Origin: Tausonia pullulans
Taxonomy: Eukaryota > Basidiomycota > Tremellomycetes > Cystofilobasidiales > Mrakiaceae
Reading direction: 5' to 3'
DNA: 64,000 nt
Assembly: GCA_951802195.1 (NCBI GenBank)
Contig: OX637637.1
Span: 62,001 to 126,000, forward strand
Part shown: positions 11,779 to 20,771 of the stretch, in pieces
Position numbering within the stretch: the stretch's first letter is position 1
How the letters are laid out: each line of letters opens with the position of its first letter
Position numbers and translations under genes: made by a program
Notes under the pieces: generated by a model
The model's input: only the letters and a program-made list of their open reading frames with translations
Database searches by the model: none
Told to the model about the DNA's origin: nothing

Positions 11779-11926
11779 GACCCAGTGGTGTAGTGGTATC
11801 ACGCGTCCTTCGGGCTTTCATAACCCGCCCCACATCGGGGTAGCGATCTGGACGGTCTCCTTCATTCGAGGGAGACGGTTCATATCGATCATGGACGAGG
11901 TCCCCGGTTCAAATCCGGTCTGGGTC
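11779..11926 (+). tRNA. tRNA-Pro(CGG) with 77-nt intron, copy 1
   Basis: Acceptor stem GACCCAG pairs perfectly with CTGGGTC. The D arm is GTG...CAC. Anticodon stem CGTCC (11804-11808) pairs with GGACG (11893-11897). The loop TTCGGG gives anticodon CGG. The intron 11815-11891 lies directly after position 37. The T loop is TTCAAAT, with one mismatch at the base of the T stem. A TTTT terminator follows. The identical gene recurs at 57124. Confidence 0.85.
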
Positions 11927-12321
11927 CTTTTGTCCCCCCTGTCACGGCCAAAGCGGCTAACCTCACGCGTTTCGTATGCATGCGCTGGCAGGGTTGCGTC
12001 TGATGCATCTAGTGGAGGTGAGACGACGTTGCCGGGGTCGGCGCTGGCGTGTGCAAGATGGGGCGGGTGGGATGAGGTTCCCGCCGCGCCTCAACTGATG
12101 GGCGCCGTCTTCAGAGCTCCAGTGGTTAGTGCCAGTGGAAGTCAGGCTGCCTTGGTAGATCTCTTGTGCTGCCAGGGACGCCAGAAGAGCGCAAGGCAGG
12201 CCCCCGTCTCCGAGGTGGAGAGTTCGCGCGCTCATCCATCAGCGACGGCTTTGGAATCGTAGATCTTCCTTCACACAGGCAGGCCCCTTGACACTGGGCA
12301 ACGAGTTGCAAAAAAAGGATC

Positions 12322-12466
12322 TGATCGATCAGGGACTCGAACCCTGGTATCTGGCGTTATGATGAGGAGCTCTGCCCCGCTCTACGTTCCTGGACACCCA
12401 GGAACCTACAAGGGGACAGAAAGTCGCCACAAGCCAACGCCCTAACCACCTAGACTAATCAATCAT
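12322..12466 (-). tRNA. tRNA-His(GTG) with 71-nt intron, copy 1
   Basis: Acceptor stem TGATTGA/TCGATCA (one G-U), D stem GTC/GGC, anticodon stem TTGGC/GCCAG, loop TTGTGG giving anticodon GTG, and T arm CAGGG-TTCGAGT-CCCTG. The intron 12357-12427 sits at the 37/38 site and contains a stable internal hairpin (TTCCTGG...CCAGGAA). A run of seven T follows the 3' end on the minus strand. The first base being T rather than G is unusual for tRNA-His. Confidence 0.8.
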
Positions 12467-12612
12467 TGCGTTGAGATGAAGAGTGACAGCGGGGTGGCTC
12501 AAGTGTTTGCTGCGTGAAAGCTTCACCCTCCAATTGTGTGCGGGCACGAAGAATGGGCGCGAGCTCTGACGGTTGTCTGTAGACTGATGCGCCGTGGCGC
12601 GCGCGCTACAGT

Positions 12613-12679
12613 GCCCCCTTCCCCTTCCCCTTCCCCTTCCCCTTCCCCTTCCCCTTCCCCTTCCCCTTCCCCCCCCCCC
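12613..12679 (+). repeat. (CCCCTT)n microsatellite ending in poly-C
   Basis: About nine units of CCCCTT followed by a run of C. The matching site in the second cassette (57973-58013) has only about three units, so the tract length differs between the two copies. Confidence 0.9.
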
Positions 12680-13008
12680 GCCCTTTCCTTCCCGCTTCCT
12701 CCCACTGACTACGGTTGTTGTACGGTTAAGCTGCAGAAGACTCGATGGTTAGAACTCCAGGAACAAAATTCCTCTCCGTTTGATCCATGATCCATATATT
12801 GAATGCAAAGCAATTAATAGCCATTCTCCACCGGAATTCCTTGTCTCTGCTTTCAGCCTGATATCACCTGTATCGTTTCGAATGAGATAAGGGCTTGAAG
12901 CCAGGCCACTGAGGGCTGTGTCAGCAGAGTTGGCGGCGTAGGATGAATGGCTTGCCTCTTGCAATTGGCGCGCTCGCCCACCTCGACTCCACGGCAAAAG
13001 GAATGTCT

Positions 13009-13110
13009 TCAGAACCGAGTGTACTAACCATCTATACTACACCGCCGTGCCTTGTACATGCTCGTACAGGCGGACAGGCAGTGCCCGGACTCGAACCGAG
13101 GTTGCTCGGA
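13009..13110 (-). tRNA. Permuted tRNA-Gln(CUG), copy 1
   Basis: On the minus strand the 3' half (13110-13076: T38, CCGAG, T arm, CACTGCC, discriminator T) comes first. A 29-nt linker (13075-13047) follows, then the 5' half (13046-13009: GGCGGTG, D arm, CTCGG, TTCTGA). TTTT follows 8 nt downstream. The DNA just upstream of T38 differs from the other three copies (an AT-rich sequence instead of GATCT), so this copy may have lost part of the processing signal. See copy at 56679 for the full structure. Confidence 0.8.
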
Positions 13111-13202
13111 AAATATATCTCAACGTGAAGATGTCAACATCGGTTTGATGCGACAACAGCAGCTCAGAGGAGACACGTCCTGGCCGTACAATGCAAAGGG
13201 AT

Positions 13203-13283
13203 TTTCTCTATCTAGCTACGAATCACCATCTCTCATAGGGTTACCTCGTTCTCTACGTATAACTCATGATTTAGATACAAAAT
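13203..13283 (-). repeat. Short dispersed repeat R1, copy d (inverted)
   Basis: The plus strand reads CTCATAGGGTTACCTCGTTC and TACGTATAACTCATGA, the reverse complement of the R1 core. It closes the right side of the first tRNA cassette, opposite in orientation to the copies on the left. Confidence 0.75.
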
Positions 13284-14080
13284 AAGTATATTCTTACTTA
13301 CTTTTTGAGCATTCTTTCCTCTCCTCTCCTCCCTCCCCCCTCCCCCCCCCCCCTCCTCATCTGTTCTCTCCCCTCCCCTCCTCCTTATGTGGAATCCCTA
13401 TCTCCTATGTCAGAGTTGGTGATGGTGGTGGCAGCCTTGATACCGGTGCTGGATGTGTTGGTCGTGATGAGGGTCGTTGGCCGTGGGGGTGCGTTCCTGG
13501 TGTTCTCCTCATCCCATTCTTCCCTCGTCCTCCTTCCAACTCTCCTATCTCTTCCTCTTTCCCCTACCATTCATTCTTCATTCCTTTCACCCACCTCTTC
13601 ATTCCCTGACTTCTTTGTGCCATTCCCACCTCTTTCGGGAGCGCGCGCGCTATAGTGGGCTCCCCTTCTCCCCATCCGCTTCCTCCCATTGACGACAGTC
13701 GGTATACTTTGATTTGCGGATGACTCGATGGCTAGAGTACAACGAAAAGTGATGGACGTGGTTCATCGCGCGTGGCGTTTGTCAGCTCTGCGACGCGAGA
13801 TCTTGCTCTCTCCGCTTTGATTCTATGGCGGGTAGCCAGCTCAAAACGTCACGATGTGACGAGCCTCCAATTCGGGTCTCTGTCGAGCCCTCCAACGCTC
13901 CAGATCTAACTCGACGCCAGCCCCGTCCACGCATCGCCTCTAGCTCCTCGAAGTTCAGACACAGAAAGAAGCACAAGAAAGGTCCATCCACCAGCAACCA
14001 ACAAAACACTCTAATTCTCTTCGCCTTAACCCCCTCAGACCACCGCCCAGCCCACTTTCGAGGGTGAGTGAGTGATGATT
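13284..14080. other. Pyrimidine-rich intergenic DNA with a diverged cassette fragment
   Basis: 13310-13380 is a C/T-rich low-complexity tract. 13640-13745 (GCGCGCGCTATAGTGGGC, then CCGCTTCCTCCCATTGACGA and GACTCGATGG) is a diverged copy of the cassette sequence at 12600-12760 and 57955-58082, which suggests an older, decayed cassette. 13760-14080 is the 3' flank of MIC19 with no convincing gene. Confidence 0.55.
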
Positions 14081-15246
14081 TTATCGGAGCGTCGAGACGA
14101 AGTGCTGCTCGAGCTTGGCAACGGCGGTCTTGAACTCCTCGGCTTGCCGCCAGCAGTCGAGCGGCCGGTCGGCATTAGAGCTGAAAGGGAAGAGAGGTCG
14201 AGTCTGCATCAGCAATGATCAAAGGGAATGCATGCGTGATGGGAAGAGACCGGACGGGCGAGCGAGCCGCGGGCACATCAGATGGGAAAGCTGGCGTGCT
14301 CTCTTTCGCTGCTCCTCTGGGCAAAAAAAGCGAACGAGCCAGCATAGAGACCTCAATAGGGCCCGAAATCATTCGCCATCGCTTCATCGTTGAAGTCGAG
14401 GTGCAAGCGCCTGGGGATTGCATACGACGAGCGCGCGCGCGAGGACAACGAGGTGTGCAAGTGTGCGAGCTCGCCTCATCCGTCGAACGCGGCTTCAACA
14501 GATCCTGATCCACTGAAAAAGCAGCGTTTTCTCTCTAAGATAGCGTAGAGTATACTCCACGGTAGCAGCACCCATGCCTCGGAAGAGCCAGCGTTGACCA
14601 AACTCACAGGTAGCACTCCTTCACCGCCGCCTTCTTTGCGGCGACATCCGGCCAGTCACTGAGCTGCCGCTTCTCCGACATCCTCTGAACCTTCTCCCGG
14701 ATCTCTTCAATCTCCCTTTTGAGAGCGAGCGACGAGGCACCCTTGGCGCCTCCCGAAGGGTCCATCTCGCCGGCCTTCTGGGCACCCTTGAGGGCGGCCT
14801 CAAGTTCAGTCGTGAGACGCTGCTCCTCATCCTTGAGAGAGGCAAGAGAGGAGGAGAGCTTGGACCGAATGGACTCGCTGTGAGAGAAGGGTGACGCGAG
14901 GGCGGAGAGGGAACGTCAGCCCGGAAGTCGACGGACGGACGCGTCAAGTCGAGCCGCGGGTGAGAGAAGAAGAGAGTGGCCGCGAGGGGCGTGCGAGCGA
15001 GAGACGCACTCCAGGGAAGCTTGGCGGGACGACGATGGCGCCGGGGAGAAGTTCTTGTCTGAGAGCTGGTCAAGAAGTTCCGGGGCGAGCTGGAGGGAGG
15101 AAGAGCAGCAAGAGAGCGACAGAAGAGGTGAGGTTGGGCCGGTCGCTCGTAATCGGCAGCGGCAGTCTACGGACGGTGATGGACGGCTTCGGAGGCGTGA
15201 AAACCTTGGCGTCGTCGGCGACGGGGGAGGATTGCTGGGCACCCAT
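14081..15246 (-). CDS. MIC19: MICOS complex subunit MIC19 (CHCH domain)
   Basis: Exons 15175-15246, 15010-15089, 14608-14877 and 14081-14180 join to 173 residues, in frame. The N-terminus MGAQQSSPVADDAK has Gly at position 2, fitting the N-myristoylation seen in this family. LAPELLDQLSDK follows, then a long charged coiled coil (SIRSKLSSSLASLKDEEQR ... REIEEIREKVQRM). The C-terminal CHCH segment ECYLSNADRPLDCWRQAEEF has the cysteine pair of fungal MIC19. MIC19 sits in the intermembrane space and links MIC60 to the rest of MICOS at cristae junctions. It is divergently paired with COA6, another twin-Cys intermembrane-space protein, 214 bp away. The call rests on the CHCH motif plus the N-terminal signature. 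Confidence 0.88.
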
Positions 15247-15460
15247 TTTGGCGAGACCGGAGAAGGAGAGGAGGAAGCGAGACTGGTGGTGGTTGGTCGG
15301 ACGAACGAGAGAACGCGCGGGGAGGGGAGACGGACGGAAGGGGCCGCACGCGGTGAGGCGTCGTCATAGCAAACCGACCTCGCCGCTTTCTAATGGAACG
15401 AGAGTCACTCTTGACCACCACCAGGGCCTCCTCATTACCCCTCTCACGACACTCACAAAC
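15247..15460. promoter_or_regulatory. Shared divergent promoter of MIC19 and COA6
   Basis: The two start codons are 214 bp apart on opposite strands, so both promoters must lie here or overlap the leaders. I see no clear TATA box. Co-regulation is an inference. Confidence 0.5.
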
Positions 15461-16277
15461 ATGGCAAAGGAAGACGCTCCGCCCGCGCCGACTCGACAGG
15501 AGCGCAAGGCCTGCTGGAAGGGCCGCGACCTCTACTTTGGCTGTCTTGACAAGGCCGGCGTCGTCGAGGCCGGGGCCGAGAACGGGGCGTGCTCAAGGGA
15601 GCTGTCCGAGTACGAGAACAACTGTGCGAAGAGCTGGGTGAGTTGGATTCCATTGCTTGCTTGAAGAGCTGTGGCTCGCGGGTAGTCGGGTCGACAGAGC
15701 TGGGAAAGAACGGGGTGGAGGGCTGTCGTGCGTGCGCGAGCGAAGGGCTTCGGTTTCCTGTCCAGACGTCGGAGAGCGTCAGGCTCGATCCCTGTCGTCT
15801 CTATGGTCGGCCATCTCGTTAGTAGCATGGCTTAGAATCTGCCTGGGCTGAAAGGGTACTCGGCACCAGCGGACGCAGTACCAGAGATAGCTCCGCTCGC
15901 ATGCCGACGGCGCTGTCGTCTTGACAGTTGAAGCCTCGGTGTTCCTCGTTTGCTCTCTCACCTCTCTCTCCTTCCTCGACATGTTGAAACGTCACCTCAA
16001 CGACCTGTCGAGTTGCCGAGTCTTAATCTCTCGATTGCCAGCGCAACGCGTCTGTCTCTTCGCCTGTCTCTCATCCGCCTCAACGCGACGATGATACCTC
16101 GATCTTGACTCACACCCCTCCCTCGCTCTTCCCCAGATTTTCTACTTCAACGAGCGACGCGTCCAAGAGGCCAAGCTCCGCGCCCGGCTAATCCAAGACT
16201 CGAAGAACGGGATTGACGTCCGCGGGCTGCGGTATGGACCGGACGACCCCAAGCCGAATTACAGTGGGCGGGGCTGA
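15461..16277 (+). CDS. COA6: Cytochrome c oxidase assembly factor COA6
   Basis: Two exons (15461-15637, 16137-16277) give 105 residues. The core KACWKGRDLYFGCLDKAG has CX9C and ACSRELSEYENNCAKSW has CX10C, followed by FYFNERRVQEAKLRARL. This is the COA6/COX12-like CHCH fold of an intermembrane-space protein that helps mature the copper site of COX2. The length fits the family. The intron is 499 nt, far longer than neighbours, and holds no ORF of note. A GATGATA-like box near 16090 could hint at a box C/D snoRNA, but no convincing D box was seen. Convergent with the alpha-xylosidase gene, 233 bp away. Confidence 0.9.
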
Positions 16278-16510
16278 AGATCGATGGAATAGAAAGCACT
16301 TCCGGACGGACGGGACGACTTATTAAACACCACTCACTACCCTGTATGGGGAGGCAGCCGGGCAGCAGGGGATGCGAAGATCGAAATCGCGGGCCAGTCG
16401 AGAGCCACCGTGCCTGACTGACCTGAGCGCCGGTGTGCACCATATCATACACACATCTCATTCACATAAGTTCAATCATCGAGAAAATCGCGACAGTCCA
16501 TAATTCTCGA

Positions 16511-19500
16511 TCAAAAAGCAACGACTTTCCATCCCTCCAACTTGCCCTCGACGACCTCGACATTGACGCCCTCAGAAGAGGCCCCCTTGCCCGATGAGGA
16601 GACCTTGATCTTCGCTGCGATGTCTTTGCCTTTGCCGCTGGGGATGAGGATCTCTCTGGTGTTGGAGTTGAGACCATAGGTGCGTAGCTCAAGAGACTTG
16701 GTGTAGTCGTAGTCCGGGGTGCTGTTAAGGGAGGAAGTGTCACTCTTGATACTTGCGAGAGAGGGACAGACGAGGGGCAAAGGCACGTACGTAACACCTT
16801 CGGGTCCAAGGGGAATAACAGATCCGGGGCGGACATAGATGGGGATGCTGAGAGAGCATCATCAGCGAGCGGTACAATATTTGTGTGTAATGGAGACTCA
16901 CGTGTCAAAGGGCACGTTCTCCTGCTTGACCCAGCAAGGGCCGGTGATGGTTTCCTTCGGGTCCCAGAACGAAGTCCAGATTCCAGCAGGGATGTAGAAG
17001 GAGGCCTCGGACTCGTGGAAGCTGTTGTCGCCGATCTCGTCATCAATCAGGACGCGTTCCAGTAGACACCATGAGAGAAAGACATACACAGGAGCAACGA
17101 GGAGCGATTCTCCAAACATGTACTGCTTGTCGAGGTAGTGGCACGTCGGGTCTTCGACGAACTCGAGCACCATCGACCGTTGTACAGGCACACCGGTGCG
17201 GTTCGCCTCGAGGGCCTAAGAAGGAGGGGAAACAAAGAGTCAGCCGCCCGACTAAGCTTGACTGAGGGGGATGAAGGGACACCTACGGCGGCGTAAATGT
17301 ACGGCATAAGTCGGTGCTTTGCATCGAGGAACTTCGCAAGGATCTGCGCGCACTCCTCGCCGTACATCCAAGGGACGCGGTAGGAGTTGGAGCCGTGGAG
17401 ACGAGACTTGGGAAACACGCTCTTGTCAGCTTGAAGGCAGAGGCAGGCTCGTGGGAGAGATGCAACTCACGTGGGAGGAGAAAACTCCGAAGGCTAGCCA
17501 GCGGTTGAAGAGTGCAACTGGAGGGGTGCCCTCAAATCTGGTGAGGGGAGGTAGCAACATCCTGTTCAGCCGGGAGTCTTCTATCATTCTGGGCGAAGGT
17601 AGACTTACCCCCCGATGTCGTGGGACCAGAATCCGAAGCCCGACATGGTAAGGCTCAGTCCTCCGCGAAGCGACTCGGACATGGCCTCCCACGTGCTTTC
17701 GCAGTCACCTCCCCAGTGGACAGGGAACTGCTGACCTCCCGCGGTGGCGGATCGGGAGAAGACAACTGCCTCGTTCTTGCCAAATCGGCGCTCGAGAAGA
17801 TCGAAGACGATCTTATTGTACTTCCAGGCGTACCAGTTGTGCACCTGATAGAGTTGATGTTAGTACTTGCTCCGAATTGAGGGGTGCCTTGCCAAGACGC
17901 GCACCTTGTAAGGGTCCTCGCCGTTGTGGTACTTGACGTCGACGTGCGGGATGCGCTCTCCAAAGTCGGTCTTGAAAGATGAAAACGTGAGTCTTAATGC
18001 TTATAACAGACGAGGAGGACTGAGTGGCCCACCTTAAAGGCGTCGATACCGAGATCGAGGAGACCTTCGAGCTTGGAGATGTACCAGTCGCAGGCGGCCG
18101 GGTTGGTAAAGTCGACGATGGCGAGTCCACTAAAAGAGACTCATCAGATAAACATAGCAAAGAGTTGGTGGACCTGCAACAACGGACTCACGGTTGCCAG
18201 AGATCTGATAGAATAAGCGGGGAGTGATTAGCATCCTCGTCACCTCATCAGGCGAAGTCTCCGACTTAGGTCACTCACCCCACTGCCAGATGTCGCCGTT
18301 CGTACGCTTGATGAAGTAACCGCCATCGACACCTTCATCGAAGAGAGGGCTTTGCTGCGAGATGTATGTGTTGATCCAGACGCAAACCTTGACACCGTAG
18401 TCCTTTTTAATCTTGGCGATGTAGGATTTGGGATCCGGGAAGTACTCCGGGTCAAAGGTGAAGTCGCACCAGCGGTAGCGCTTCATCCAGCTGGGAGGAA
18501 GCGGTGATGACCTGGTCAGCTAAAAGCGCTTGAGTCAAGAGAAGAGGTCCTTGCTCACAAGCAGTCGAAGTGGAAGACGCGGAGAGGGCACTTGCGCTGC
18601 TTCATTCCCTCGAGGAAGCCGAGAACGGTGTCCTGACCGTCTGGTACGTGAAGGATAAGAGATCAGCGAAGCGTCCAGTAGGAGGGGAAAGTATCCGCCG
18701 ACGCACAGTCAGTTGTAAAGGAGGTGGAGAGCCAGAGACCGAAAGTCCAGCTAGGGGGAAGCCTGTAAGAGAGATCCAAGCCCTGTTTCAGCTTCACATT
18801 GGATTTTCATTACTAAAGCGAACCCTAGCAATGGTCACCCACCCGGGCCGTCCAGTAATCTGCGTATACTTGTCGAGAACGCTCTTGAGCGAGCCGTTCT
18901 TTCCGGCGATGAAGTAGTACTCGAGCGTCTCGCCGCGGGTGATGATGCCTACGCGGGAACCCTTCTCGGAGCCGACCTCGAGATCGACCTCTCCGGAGTT
19001 GTTGACAAAGACTCCATAGCCGCGGTTGGAGAGGTAGAAGGGAATCCTATAGGGAGCAGCAAGGAGATGCGTCAAAGCACGTAAGGACAGACGTCGCGGA
19101 CTTGGCGCACGTTTTGTAGCCCTGAGAATAGTTGGGCAAGGGGTCATGTTAGCTAGCTACCTTTGTCTCATTCAAGAAAATTTCAGCGAGACATGTACCT
19201 GTTCCGAGCTGGTTCCTCCGTCCCGGTTCCAGACGCTGATGGCTTGGCCGTTCTTCGCGAGCGGCCCAAAGAGTTCGCCGAGACCATAGATGAGCTCGCC
19301 GACGACGAGGCTCAACTCGGTCTGCATGAAGTTAGTGAGCGCTGGCTTGGCGCCAACAGATGGCGTGTATGGATTGGTGGCAAGGATCGAGGTCTCCGAG
19401 GCTTGCTGAGATGTCAAGGAAGGAGGGAGGGCTGGAGGTAGACGCGTTTTAGCTCTACTTCTGCTCAAAACCTGAGCAACGCAAGTTGTCCCTTACAAAG

Positions 19501-20368
19501 CGACGTGATGGACTTGTAGCCGGATCTGACAAATGTCAACGCTGATCAGATCAAGCGCCATTTGAACGCTGGGAAGATGAGCAACTCACGACGAGAGGAT
19601 GCGGTCCTTGCCGCTCGACGAGTCGACAAAGTCCATGTTGAAACCCGGGGCAGCCTTAGACGCTTTGAGGGTGAGAGATCCCGTCGTGAAAGAGACATAC
19701 TCCTCGTCTTGAGACATCGACGTTTTGGGCGCCGTGGGCTCGCCATCCGGGAAGAGGGCAAAGGCGGGTCCGTGGTCCTTAGTGCCCTGTTAGATTGGTG
19801 GGAAGAGTCAGACGATGTTGTTGGAGGTTCCATCTTTCGCGCGTGCTGACCTTGAAATGAACAGCGGTGACTGCTCGGAGAAACAGGGTAAGAGCGTGGA
19901 CGGACCAACGCGTGTTTGGCATGCATCAGCTGATGTTTGCCGAGAAGTGGTTGTTTCACATGTGCTCAATCTCTCCTCTCACCCTTGATGACATCTTCGA
20001 TGGGCGAGCTCAGAGTGACCGTGATGAGGGGCCCTGTATTAGGGCAGATGTTTCTCCTTCAACTCGAAAGAGCAAGCAGATGACGAGGTCGGGTGGACGG
20101 ACCTCCCAGCGTGGCGCCTCGGTCGGCGATGTGTTTACAAGCGAGCAGAAGCTGGAGCTCGCCCTTCTTTTCGTCTAGGGTCGTCTCGACGATCTCGATT
20201 CCCGGTCGGACCTGAGCGCCGGTGCGGAGAAGCCATACTGAAGGCGAGGCGAGGAGGGAAAACAGCGGAAGGAAGAAAGGGTTAGCGAGGCGGCGTCACT
20301 GTCGTCGACGGCCATCTCTGGTTGCCTGTCTCGCTCAATCAGGACTCACGTCCATCAGAGACGCGCAT
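16511..20368 (-). CDS. Glycoside hydrolase family 31, alpha-xylosidase type
   Basis: About 14 exons. The first is only 19 nt (20350-20368, MRVSDG), joined to LWLLRTGAQVRPGIEIVE. The N-terminal beta domain includes GPLITVTLSSPIEDVIK. The barrel has RYRWCDFTFDPEYFPDPKSY, VCVWINTYISQQSPLFDEG, LGIDAFK-TDFGERIPHVDV (the nucleophile Asp lies in KTDFGE, near 17950), FSRSATAGGQQFPVHWGGD (acid/base Asp in GGD) and FGFWSHDIGGFEGTPP. The end is GKLEGWKVVAF. These signatures match YicI-type alpha-xylosidases, which release xylose from xyloglucan oligosaccharides. No signal peptide is seen, so an intracellular enzyme acting on imported oligosaccharides is likely. Every exon looks open. Substrate choice within GH31 is inferred from motif similarity. 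Confidence 0.9.
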
Positions 20369-20771
20369 GTTCTGTGTATAGGGCGAAAGTGGGTGTGAAG
20401 GAGGGGTGTGCTAGTGGTGGTTGACTGTGGGGGAAGATTGGCCTCGCTCATCGAAAGAGAGGAAAGATCCAGAGATCCACGACTGTCATCGGACAAACTT
20501 CGCTGGATCGCCGAGTTCGGGCCGAGTTGCCCCGGCGGAGTTGGGTCGAATAGGGAAGGAGGGGAGAACGACAACGATAAAGCCGGCGGCACAGGCCGAG
20601 GTCAAGGCAGGTAAGGCTTCATTACAGAGCTTTCCGCCTCTTCTTCTGAGACAGCAAAGACTCGGGTCGGACATATCAAGCAAAAAGGCGCGTGCGGCCT
20701 CGTCCGACGACGACGGGCTGAATTGCTGCGCATGAGCCGCTTCATATCCGCTGGTCTGGAGAATCAGAATG
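20369..20771. other. Intergenic between GH31 and tRNA isopentenyltransferase
   Basis: The 5' flank of the alpha-xylosidase gene meets the 3' flank of the next minus-strand gene. The open frames are short and uncharacteristic. Nothing further is seen. Confidence 0.4.

Noticed and set aside
12613-12679. Telomere-like or CRISPR-like repeat
   Set aside because: CCCCTT units are a simple microsatellite in the middle of a cassette; no spacers and no chromosome end.
12536-12790. ORF rich in Ser-Pro repeats
   Set aside because: Produced by translating the CCCCTT microsatellite.
13825-14067. 80-codon plus-strand ORF
   Set aside because: No motif or splice context; lies in the 3' flank of MIC19.
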